Part shown: positions 37,001 through 46,739 of the stretch, in pieces
Numbering within the stretch: the first letter of the stretch is position 1
How the letters are laid out: each line of letters opens with the position of its first letter
Made by a program: the position numbers and the translations under genes
Notes under the pieces: generated by a model
Database searches by the model: none
What the model saw: only the letters and a program-made list of their open reading frames with translations
Told to the model about the DNA's origin: nothing
Assembly: GCA_008828725.1 (NCBI GenBank)
Contig: MEHQ01000293.1
Location: forward strand, 1 to 64,000
Origin: Saccharina japonica
Lineage: Eukaryota > Sar > Phaeophyceae > Laminariales > Laminariaceae
DNA: 64,000 nt
Reading direction: 5' to 3'

Positions 37001-38564
37001 GCAATAGCGTCGCTCAGAAGTCATGACGGTGTGTACCCTTGAAAGTGGTTGAGTCGGTTCAGACGCTGCACGCGTCGTACATCATACCAGGTACGGTTTG
37101 ATCTGGACAGTACTCTCCAGACTGCATGCACTCAACACGCACCATCATTGCTTGCTCGACGGGCCAGAATACCAGCCCGCCTGATTGATTTCGTCTCTGG
37201 CGCATGCAACCCGCAACTCCCACTGAAAGTCCTAATTACGTTCTTCTGCTTCGGGTGCTTGAAATCGCGGCAACGCTTGTCTAGGACCCAAAACAGTTAG
37301 TACGCCTTCCTTCCTCGCGATGCCAAATCAAGTTTTGATGGTTTTTTCTATCCACCCACTGTCATCTAATGTCCAGTTGATTTGACCAGCTTGGCAAACG
37401 CGCGAAAACCTCAATGGTATTGACCACTACACAGCCACCCTGTGGCGCTCCCTGATCTCGAGTACCTTAACGGTCTGCGTACTATCTGCCGAATCTGACG
37501 GTCGTCGTCGATTCAACAAGCAAAGCATCTGCCATGCGTGGCACCTGCAGGGGCTCAACTACCCACGGGAACGCGCAGTTGGTCCTGATGGGCACATATT
37601 TCGCTTGAACAGGCCTGAGCGTTTCCCTCGTGCTGGTAAAGCCATGGTACCTGCGTCACCGTCCGTGGGGGGTAGGGCGTGGGTAGGACGTGCGATATTA
37701 GCCCAAAGGAGTACCAGGTAAGGCAATTAACGGAACTCACAGAAGTGCTTTGTAGGGTAATAATACCCGGGAAGAACCCGGGTATGGTTCTTTATGTACC
37801 CTACAGAAACAATTCTGCACACATTTCATACCTGTACAGCAGTACGAGTAGTACAGGACAACTTATAAGAAACGCGAAAGCTCGACAAGGCTGCATTTCT
37901 TATTTGAGAGAGGGTGCTTTCCACGCTAACACTTGAATAAAACCACTCCCGAGTTTAGGATTTCCTTCAAATATCAAACTGGGTTGTTAATTATTAACAG
38001 CCTGTTTCGAATTGTTGTGTTCTGTGCTGTTCTAGTCAAAGTGTTGAATGTATCAAACCTCACCACAACACACCAAGCCAGCACCAGTCAATCCGTGCTC
38101 GTTCACTGCACGGTTGCGAACCGCATCGTTGTCTCGGGAACCCAGGGCAAGCAGAGGAGCCGTCGGCACGACTACTTGATAGATAGATGCAGGCTCCATC
38201 ACTGCTGTCGGAATGTTCCTGGCCTGGTACAACGCCAGTGTAATGCATTAGGGGACCGGTGCATTAGGGGACCGAACCTGGGATTTGTGGCTAGGGGACC
38301 GGTGCATTAGGGGGCCGCATCCAGTATTTTAGCTAGGGGAACCGTTTGGTACGGGACCGAAAACTGGACATGGGCTGTTAGCGTGCACTCGTTTGAGGGT
38401 CAACGTTAAAACGTTCTTTGTTCCGTTTCTTTCGCCGTGCCGTACTCGGGCGATATAATCCATGGTATGGTCCATCCAGCACAATATTTCCAATGACGTT
38501 TATAGTCATAACTCATGAAAACATACATTTTTTTTAATGATACAACCATATTCGTGACCGCAAA
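37001..38564 (+). repeat. unrecognised repeat family, copy C
   Basis: Nearly identical to 29,392-30,831 of copy A, followed by sequence matching the reverse complement of 31,012-31,128. It thus shows the complete right end of the family that A lacks. Its left end coincides with the N at 37,000. It contains the nested hairpin and the GGGGACCG repeats. Confidence 0.85.
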
Positions 38565-39354
38565 GACAAGAGGAATCGATGCTGAGAACTAAAAAGAAAA
38601 TAATTTTCCACACTAAATTCAAGTAGTTATGCAACATTGCATCGAAAAACATCGAAAAATATGTCTCCAAGACTGGAAAAAATCGACCAAAATCAGTCGT
38701 TTTGGGCAAAACGATGAATATCTCACGCAATTTCGTGTTGCTGAAATGACAAAAAAAGGCACGCAGGTGTGGACCAGAGCAATCGTTTGCCGTATTCTAT
38801 TTGTAAATCGCACGATTTTTCAAACAGTAGTAACCAGGAGCAAACGACCTTCAAGATTCGTATTTTTCCTCGTATCTCCGTCAAAAGTTATTTTTTTTTA
38901 TTACGAAAAAATAGGCAGTTGGCAGGCGGCGTATTACCATAGCTCCCCAAATCAGTGCTCAGAATTTGGGTGTGAAAAGTATTACACACAGGGAAACCAG
39001 GGGGTTGTTTACACGTTTTTTGCACAAAAAAGGCGAATTAATATATATTTTGGAAAAAAAAAAATCGTGAGAAGCTGCGGGCAGTGTTGAGCTTTATGAC
39101 GGTGTCTCCAGATTTTCGAACAGCCCAACACAGCCCGAGCAAAATGTACCTAGGTGCGGGGGATATTTTGGATTTATTTCGTCCCATGAAGTTATAACGT
39201 ATCTGACGCTTGTTAAACAATGATCGGTCGACGATGGCTGAAAAAATCACGCCAGGGTCATACTCACCGCTTAGAAAACACGCATCTGGCGAGTAAACCA
39301 TTGGGTGAACTCAAAGTATTTCGGTCAATGTTATGCAGAGTGTCATGGGACAGG
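38565..39354. other. no gene recognised
   Basis: AT-rich. One plus-strand open frame of 153 codons (38,629-39,090) has no detectable motif and includes poly-A/T runs, so I do not call it a gene. The word CACTAAATTCAAGTAGTT near 38,615 recalls the fold-back arms at 5.5-7.5 kb. Confidence 0.4.
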
Positions 39355-39535
39355 GATGGATACCGAACCCAAAAACAAACGTTCGATATTTTTTCAAAAT
39401 ACCGAAACTCATAAATCGTTTCGGTATTGTTTCGGTATTTTTCGGTATTTCAGCAAAACGAGGTTCGGTATTTTCCCGGTATTTTCCGGTACCCCACAAA
39501 GAGAGTTTCGGTATTTCTTGGTACAATCACGCTGG
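39355..39535. repeat. CGGTAT-rich repeat, second locus
   Basis: TTTCGGTATT and ATACCGAA are repeated on both strands, as at 26,265-26,450. The flanks differ from those of the first locus. Confidence 0.7.
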
Positions 39536-40344
39536 GTCTATGCCGTTGACTGGACGTACGTGCTACCGAGTATGGTGCAAGATTAGGTATATATATACTG
39601 ATCACAGGCGCGATGTGGGGCATACGAACAATACCACCATGGGCCCTGAAAAAATCTCGAAAGTCGGACGAAAGGGATGAAGAACTGCCTTCATTGATGG
39701 CTGATGATTAGGTTATTATGATGACCAATAGTCAACAATAACTCGTTTCGCTGACGGCTAGCCCGTGGTCACAAAACACGCCAAGAAACGACCAGACAGG
39801 AAACTACAAACAACTACCTGCCACAAAATAATACATGCGCCATGCACCGCAGTTCGCAGTAGCAAGTGGTACCATCAGCTGAGTACCATTATACCCTTAC
39901 GCAAGGCAACGGTGCTATCCATAACAGATGCGAGACGCCATCCCGTAACACATACACACACTCGTATATGTACGAGTATCTTCAAATCAAATAATACCAA
40001 AAAGAAAAACGAACAAACAAAATGTTAAGGAGTATGTACGACGTACGAAGACGACAAATAATATAAGAAAATATACACGAGACAAATATGTACGAACATG
40101 CATTCAGGGCGCAGACAGAGTCCCGAGGGAACAAGGCTGATATTCGCTGGTTTGATCAGTTAGTTAGTTGATCTGTCCAGCTGGTGAACCAACAGAAGGA
40201 CGATACAAAAACACCAGACATACAATAAGCAGATTATCACCAGACATACATGATGAGCAGATTATACAGAGTGCAGAAGCAACGCGCTAAAACTATAGGA
40301 GGAGCAGTTTCCTATGCAGGGCATTAATTAGTAGTTCGGCGTCT
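39536..40344. other. no gene seen
   Basis: AT-rich, with scattered TACGAGTA palindromes and no extended open frame of note. Confidence 0.5.
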
Positions 40345-41540
40345 GTTGCGCGCCGGCGCGCAAGCCCGCCACGGGGTCCCCCGGAGGGCCGCCGGAGGCG
40401 AAAAAAATGCAATATATGCGCGAATATACGCCTCAAAACCATGTAAAAAGCCTTCTAATTTATGTTTGGCTACGGCCAATGGAAAAAAGTGCCTAAAAAA
40501 TAACTAGAAAGGCCTACGGCGAATAGCATAGATGCCTACTTTTTGTCGTCGACTATGGCAAATAGGACAACAAGGGGCCTAAAATATGTTCAATTACGGC
40601 CAATAGGGTAAAAGGTGCTTTAAAACAAAAACGTTACGCATGGCGATTTAGAAATAAACGTTCAACAAAAAATTACGCCTCCGGCGAAAAATGTTGCGTG
40701 CTCAAAATCGAGTGTTGCGCTGAGCGTCGCGGCGACTGTTCCGCAAAACGTTGATTTCCACCCAAATGTTGCGCGCAACAACAGACGACGCAAAGAGTGT
40801 TGCGCGCCGCAGGTGCGCAAGCCCCCGTCGGGGCCCCCGGAGGGCCCCCGGAGGGCCGCCGGAGGCGAAAAAATTGCGATATATGCGCGAATATACGCCT
40901 CAAAACCAAGTAAAAATACTTTAAATTAATTTTCGGCTACGGCGAATAGAAAAAAGTGCCTATTTTTTTTTTCGAGTATGGCGAATAGGACAAGGGGCCT
41001 AAAAGATGTTCGATTACAGCCAATAGCAGTAGTGGACAAACACTGTTAGTGGATCTTCCTAAGGTAGCTAATTAGGCACTCTGCTTGGCCAAGCAAGCAC
41101 TGACCACTGGCATAGGGTTAGGGTTAGGGTTCGATCTGAGGGTCAACATACAACTACCAAGACAAAACCCCCATTTTAAAGATCCACTATCACCCTTTGT
41201 CCACCCCTCGCCAATAGGACAAAAGGTGCTTGAAAAAAATAAACGCCTACGTACGGCGAACTATTTGAAAAAAAAAACGCCTCCGGCCTTGCTCCGGCGA
41301 TTGAGAAAAAAAATATCCCCAAAAAAATCTAGCCTCCGGCGAGAAATATACGCGCAACAAGAATTTACGCCTGCGGCGAAAAGTGTTGCGCGCCCGAAAT
41401 CGCGCGTTGCGCTGCGCGCAACCAGCCTCGCGGCGACTGTTGCTCAAAACGGTTGTTCTACTCAAGTGTTGCGCCAGCGCAACAGCGCAACACCTAATGA
41501 ATGCCCTGGTATGTATGTAGGCTGCAGGCCGTAGATATTT
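40345..41540 (+). repeat. about 452-bp tandem repeat rich in GC palindromes
   Basis: Units start at 40,345 and 40,798 with GTTGCGCGCCG, then GGGCCGCCGGAGGCGAAAAA and GCGCGAATATACGCCTCAAA. A diverged partial unit follows to 41,540. Inside are many short hairpins: GCCTCCGGCG, GCCTACGGCG, GCGCGCAAC. Such GC hairpins resemble the palindromic repeats that spread in organelle DNA of some green algae, so an organelle-derived insertion is possible but unproven. The hAT-like MITE at 41,027 interrupts the second unit. Confidence 0.7.
41027..41209. mobile_element. hAT-like MITE (183 bp) carrying telomere-type repeats
   Basis: Inverted ends: CAGTAGTGGACAAA..GTTAGTGGATCTT on the left, and on the right the reverse complement GAGGGGTGGACAAA..GATAGTGGATCTT. 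It is flanked by the 8-bp direct repeat GCCAATAG (41,019-41,026 and 41,210-41,217). The neighbouring 452-bp unit shows the unoccupied form (GGCCAATAGGG near 40,600). Eight-bp duplications are typical of hAT transposases. Inside, three TTAGGG-type repeats occur at about 41,114-41,131. No coding capacity. Confidence 0.8.
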
Positions 41541-41577
41541 TTTAATGGACATATTCAGGCTTTCTTACAAGGGGATG

Positions 41578-41627
41578 ACAAATACCGAAACAATAATCCG
41601 TATTCCGGTATCGGTATTTCGGTATTG
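41578..41627. repeat. CGGTAT-rich repeat, third locus
   Basis: A short run, ATTCCGGTATCGGTATTTCG, with ATACCGAAAC upstream; a member of the dispersed family seen at 26.3 and 39.4 kb. Confidence 0.65.
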
Positions 41628-41639
41628 GCACCGCACATC

Positions 41640-42060
41640 GCTACGACAAAACAGCAATGTGGTCAACTTCAGAGGAGATCCCTCACAGCTGTAGTGTCGT
41701 AGCACGGCCAAAGGGGTGCAGCAACCGTCGAGCTCTTGTAGACCCGGGCCTGCAACAAGATGTATGGAAAATGTAAGCTTGCAGCAACACCAAGAAAGCC
41801 AAAGGAGGGCTGGACAACAAGCTACTACTACTGCCGAGGCATCGTCTCGTCGCATCTGAGATGACGATGGTATGGAGATAGCCATTGGACATCGCAGCAT
41901 GAGGGCCGACAGCAGGCGGAACTGCGTCGCAGTGTGGGAGACTGTCCTCGTGGAGCACATCCATCTTCCCTCCTTGGCCGCCACGACGGAGGAGACACGC
42001 CTTTGCTCCAGGTGCGTACTACTGCTGTGGTGGTGTTGCACAGCAGCAGTAACGCGATTA
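41640..42060. other. no gene assigned
   Basis: A minus-strand open frame of 158 codons (41,565-42,041) is serine- and cysteine-rich, ends in the CGGTAT repeat, and shows no domain. Left uncalled. Confidence 0.4.
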
Positions 42061-42141
42061 TCACTATGTCCGGTAATATAAGGGACGTTTAATTTATATA
42101 TTAATATTCATAAGTCCCTTACATTTACGGACAGAGTGGTA
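42061..42141. mobile_element. TA-flanked mini-MITE, about 80 bp, copy 1
   Basis: Ends TATCACTATGTCCGG and CGGACAGAGTGGTA are near inverted repeats of TACCACTCTGTCCGG. Inside, AAGGGAC and GTCCCTT pair. Two relatives lie at 61,690-61,864. TA at both ends fits a Tc1/mariner-like target. Confidence 0.65.
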
Positions 42142-42377
42142 TCAGCTACTCGTAAATAGCTGGTACCTGGTACGTACATGACACGGCGGCACGCACTCGT
42201 ACCGCTAACCTCTTGGTCCGCTACTATTAACCTTGCGCAGGACACACACCGATTGCCTGCACTGTACAGGCCTGGCGTGTGTTTTCGTACCCGTACCTGG
42301 TACTACAGTACAGCAGTAGCTGTCTGTTATTGATAGATACATTTCACAGCTACTGTACAATACCGACTTGTATACAC
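42142..42377. other. no gene seen; palindrome-rich
   Basis: Dense in GGTACCTGGTA, TACTCGTA and CAGCAGTA words, which are scattered through the whole 26-62 kb part of the window. Confidence 0.5.
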
Positions 42378-42523
42378 TACCGGCCCCCTCATAAGAAAGT
42401 GCCCTCAGCCTAAATACGAAAATCTACAGCTATTATACTGAAGTTAGTGTGGGACACACCCCTTTCTCAAATAAAAAAAGTCAGCCTAAGCCCGATTTCT
42501 GGTTTCTTATGAGAGGGCCGGTA
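42378..42523. mobile_element. MITE, 142 bp, TA target duplication
   Basis: The body 42,380-42,521 starts CCGGCCCCCTCATAAGAAA and ends with TTTCTTATGAGAGGGCCGG (inverted, one mismatch). It is flanked by TA on both sides. Non-coding. A Tc1/mariner-type target is inferred from TA. Confidence 0.75.
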
Positions 42524-43094
42524 CTGCATATGCCGTGTGCTGCTGCTGTACGTACGAGTACAGAGTACTGCTCGTAACCCTATGAGGCACCTCGTATCGT
42601 TCATGCGCCCGTGCGTACTGCTGCGGTGCACTCGTACCGGTATTGAACTTACGCAGCAGTCTAGCCATCACGTATCATTGTTATTGGATACCGGTCAGGC
42701 TATCATCACCCCCGTGCCTAATACTACGTACAGGAGCAGTTTGTCGGTACCGTTCCTTGGCTATGTTGTTGGGTTTCAGGTACTGCCTGTACAGCAGTAT
42801 TATTAGTTTAAACGAACCGTCGACTGCTGTTCTAAACCATGTTCAGAGTGATGCGGAGGGGTGGTGGTACTGGCGGTATTACTTCTGGCACTGACGATGT
42901 AACACCTCCTGGCCGCTCCCCTCTTTGCAATCACGTCTGTCTTTTACTCTATTTGTAGTGCTGACACCAGGGAGAGTAGTTACACGTGGTGGCGGGTAAC
43001 AAGTGTAAACGGCCTGAGCTTGCCGTGAGGGTATATTGCTGAGGGCGAGGGGGGGGAGCAAGCACGCACGATGGGTATTATCACGAATGGAGGA
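42524..43094. other. no gene seen
   Basis: Palindrome-rich non-coding DNA; short open frames only. Confidence 0.5.
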
Positions 43095-43450
43095 TAAATG
43101 TGAGGGTACTACCTGCTGAGCTATACCGTAGGGGTAAAAGATCGATCTATTACCCAGCTCAGGGTTCTCCTTATAACCCTCTCCCCCCCTCTGAACGGCG
43201 GGATATTTGGGACGCCGGTACCGTATACGGCCGTACGTTGACCTACCCGCTTCGTTTCAATACCTGGGGAACCAGGGAGACGTGTTATTTGGGGACGCAC
43301 GCGCAAGCGTTTCTGAAAAAAAAACGTTCGCAAGTGAGATTCGAACCTGTGTCCTCGACGACTTGAAATGTGAGGGTAGTACCTGCTGAGCTATAGGGGT
43401 AAAAAATCGATCTATTACCCAGCTCAGGATAATCCTTATAACACTCCCTG
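43095..43450 (-). repeat. duplicated segment with a degenerate tRNA-like sequence
   Basis: The words ATGTGAGGGTA, TACCTGCTGAGCTATA, ATCGATCTATTACCCAGCTC recur at about 43,097-43,165 and 43,370-43,440. On the minus strand, about 43,325-43,400 has an A-box-like TAGCTCAGCAGG and a B-box GGTTCGAATC with tRNA spacing. The D and T stems do not pair properly, so this is probably a SINE head or dead tRNA, not a working gene. Confidence 0.45.
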
Positions 43451-43828
43451 TTTGAGTAATAGAAACAAAGAGAAATCTACGAGGCATTGGGTACATGTAC
43501 TCAAGCCTGAAGCCTTGAACGCTACGCTAAGGGGCAACGTGTTGTTGCCGCACAAAAATTGGTACGCGTCGGCACATGTTATATGTGCGAAGGCGGTTCT
43601 CCGAGAAGCAACCAGACGGGTGTTTTTTTTGTTTTAAAGGAACATTTCACGAGGCAGGTGCCAAGAGCAGGTAGGCGTGTCTCACGCCTTGGCAGGCAGA
43701 AAACAAATCGCAAGGCAAGTGTAGAGATGTCTCGAGGTTTCGCGCGTTGAAAAGTCGAAAGGATGCCAGTCAGCCGTATGTATCAACAGAGCGCGCCCAT
43801 TACAGACCCTTGAGACGGTACGCGCAGG
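43451..43828. other. no gene seen
   Basis: Mixed sequence with two short overlapping plus-strand frames, no domain. Confidence 0.5.
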
Positions 43829-43836
43829 TACTACTT

Positions 43837-43896
<60 letters not shown>
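43829..43896. repeat. (CTA)n microsatellite, about 20 units
   Basis: An almost pure run of CTA from about 43,838 to 43,894, after TACTACTTC. It produces leucine or valine homopolymers in chance frames. Confidence 0.95.
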
Positions 43897-44329
43897 TTGC
43901 GGTGCACGCGCGGGTTTCAATCCACACGTCCACACGTCTCATCATATAAATTCCTCACAGACAGTGTACGGTTTGATACCATGACATCGAGAGGTACAAG
44001 AGAGGACAGGAAAGTAGCTAATGGGCTACGAAATGCTCTACTTCGTACCAGGTACTTGGGCTACATATACTCATCGGCGCTACTGTAGTGGGATTCTGTA
44101 TCACCTACGCGCGGGTAAGCCACTGCCTACAGCACAAAGGAAAGCAATGCATGTTGCCTCGTTCACTCGTGGTGTACTTGTTGACTACGTGCTATTGCTC
44201 AACGAAGCTGAAAAGAAACTGGAGACAAATGAAATGACACTTCTATTCAACCCTTGTCTACATGAAAAACAAAACAGAGGATAAAAAAAACAACCTCACA
44301 TATATGGAAGATAAGTGAACGCTCCTAGC
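43897..44329. other. no gene seen
   Basis: Chance frames of up to 113 codons overlap the microsatellite; no domain. Confidence 0.5.
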
Positions 44330-44613
44330 TCAGCGGTCGTGCCGTACGACGTCAGGTGTAGTGTGATGACCGAGTAGAGACGATGATAGAAGGGAATGGA
44401 ATGCGCTGGAGCGTTGCTTGAGCTTGGAAGTAAGCTTCTTCTTCGATATGGAAAGACCTTTTATATTATTGCTAACCTCTGATGATGTTGACTAAGTAGA
44501 GCCGATGGAGGGGAGAGAAAACGAGTGAGAGAGAGAGGAGGGGTAGGATACGCGAGAGCCTCCTTCGGCTCTCGGTATCTCTTCTCCAACAACCCGCAAG
44601 TCGGGTTGTTACA
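44330..44613 (-). mobile_element. possible LTR, minus strand
   Basis: Read on the minus strand, the segment starts TGTAACAACCCG after a purine-rich AGCGGGGGTT (polypurine-tract-like). About 150 bp in, it has AATATAAAAGG, a good TATA box, and it ends near a stretch complementary to a tRNA D-arm (CTCCTAGCTCAGCGG on the plus strand). These are traits of a long terminal repeat, but no second LTR, integrase or reverse transcriptase is visible next to it and the distal end is not fixed. It could be a solo LTR. Confidence 0.3.
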
Positions 44614-46739
44614 AACCCCCGCTAATAATAGGCGTCCGTTACACGGCTAAGTCTACTTCTCTTAAGTCTACGGTCTATCCGCTTATGGGAATCTCTTCAT
44701 ATAAGAACATTCCTATATGCTTACTAGAACTTCTCATACTTATCGGGAGTTCCGACATTAAGGAACGTTCTAGTGGTTTAGAACGTTCTTCTAGGCCTAT
44801 CTGGCCTACCAAAGAGAACACGCGAACAATCTTTGCGGTGTCCAAAACTCAACCATCTATATCTATAGCTTTAAGGCATCACATCACAAGGAGGCGAGCA
44901 AGAGCTTATCGGTACGGGCGCGAACGCCGGTGTTCTCATCATACAAGCTACGGAGGCAATACAGATTCAGGTGAGCAATACTGGCATTACGTACGTCGCC
45001 GTTTTTGGATACGCTAAATCAAGCTCTGACGTTAAATTAACAGTTTGATTTTACTCCACCTCGCCCAGTATATGCCCATGGCATCTGGCGCTGCGCCCCG
45101 CCTCTTTGAGCCGTAAGGCTACCACTGTGCCTTCTCCTGCAGGATTGCAGCAGTAGGGTACAGTAGGTTTGCGCATTTTGTGCTTCAGCAGTCCCAGCGA
45201 TATGGGCGAGGTCTCTGCTCCAATGATTGGCGTGTCAATGTTTCATGACTCCTCTTCCCCTCTCCAGTGCCGTCGGAGTGAGTTTGCATGCGCCTAGATG
45301 TTCCCATTCGATGCGGTATCCCACTTTGTCCCGGCGCTTACTGCAGTTTGTATACTGGCAAATAACTGTGTTTCAAAATTCCGTACAGGAAATGTCGCGG
45401 CGGTGGGGGTGGGCCTCCGCCAGAAAACTACGCGGCAGTGAAGTAGGCCCTGCAGTACGGCGGGCACCAAGATGATGTAGATATTTAATTGGAGCGGGAC
45501 TAGTATCGCTTTTTTCACACGTTCGGGGGATTAGCTACACCGATGCGCTATGTGCAGTTCACGTAGCATGTGAGATTCAATGTTTTATATTTTGATGGGG
45601 GTCGTGTCGCGGAGAAACTCTAGAGCCGAAACGCGCGATGGATTTTGGCTTGTTTTCACTTCAAGTGAGCTCTCATTCTTCTGCGCAACGCCTGATATAA
45701 TCACTACTAATGCGTGTTCCTCATGTTTGTCGCCACCTTTTGCAGGGCCATTCCGCCATTATTATGTTGTCTGCCGTATACGGTGGGTTCGTCCGCAAGA
45801 AGACCCAGCGAATGTTGCGGAGGGAGAAAGCCCTAAAGGGTGCAGAGCTATGTCCACATAAATTTTGATTGACTAATTTCAGGCAAGAAGGGTTCTGCGA
45901 CTGGGGTTCTGTTTTATCAGCATGCGTGCGGTACCAATGTCGTAGGAGGGTATACATGTATCATCTCGGCGTTTAGGTAAAAAGTACCAGTATGGCAGGT
46001 CATTATTAATCGCAGTCTTGACGTTACTGTTGAGACCGGGAGGGGAGGGCACACGGGGCCATACAGGTATAAGCTGGTCGGGTGCTGAACAAGGTACCGG
46101 GGTTTCTGTTGATACGTAATGTCGCTGGCTTACGGGGGGTCTGCAGTTCGGCATTGAAGCTCAAACACCCTTTCTGATTTGATATATACCAGGTATAGGT
46201 TTTCGTCGATCTTGCTAAATTACGGGTTTGTGCTGTTAGGCAACGCAAAAGTGTTCGAACTGGATTCCCGCGATCGCCTACTGTGACATCGGGGATAGAA
46301 GCGGAATTATCTGTAGCAACCTCCAAAATGGGGGGGGGGAGGTCGAGGAACGATTGTTTGTTAAAGCAATTGTTTTTCGCTGTCCCGGGCGTAGGGGTTT
46401 GGTGCATACCCCTTCAATAGAGCTGTTCCGCTTCAGAGGTTTTGGAGTCGGTTACCACCGTACCAATATTAAACGCGCCGGCCACGCTCCAAGTCCAGTA
46501 TCGTGTTTATGATACTCATCGGTATGTAGGAAGCGCTGTACCCTTTTTTAGTATATGGCTGCGTATCACTGCGATAGTGCGACGTCGTCGCGGATTTCGA
46601 AGCGAGAGGGAACGACGCTGTCCCCATTTTGAGGAACAAGGTCGGTCACTTTGAGACGTACAGATAAAACAGCGAGTAAAACCCATTCCGTCTATTTTTT
46701 CGTGTTTCCGTTTTGGGTGCTTGAACGAGGACCAGTACG
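44614..46739. other. no gene recognised
   Basis: Several open frames of 75-127 codons on both strands without motifs. Palindromic AGAACGTTCT words lie near 44,764-44,800. Nothing supports a gene call. Confidence 0.45.

Noticed and set aside
38629..39090. 153-codon plus-strand open frame as a gene
   Set aside because: No recognisable motif, A/T homopolymers inside, and no supporting context.
41113..41131. Chromosome end (telomere)
   Set aside because: Only three TTAGGG units, enclosed in a MITE with a target-site duplication and followed by 23 kb of further sequence.
43325..43400. tRNA gene on the minus strand
   Set aside because: Box-like words are present but the D and T stems do not pair.
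43747..44088. Poly-leucine open frame, possible membrane protein
   Set aside because: Produced by the (CTA)n microsatellite.
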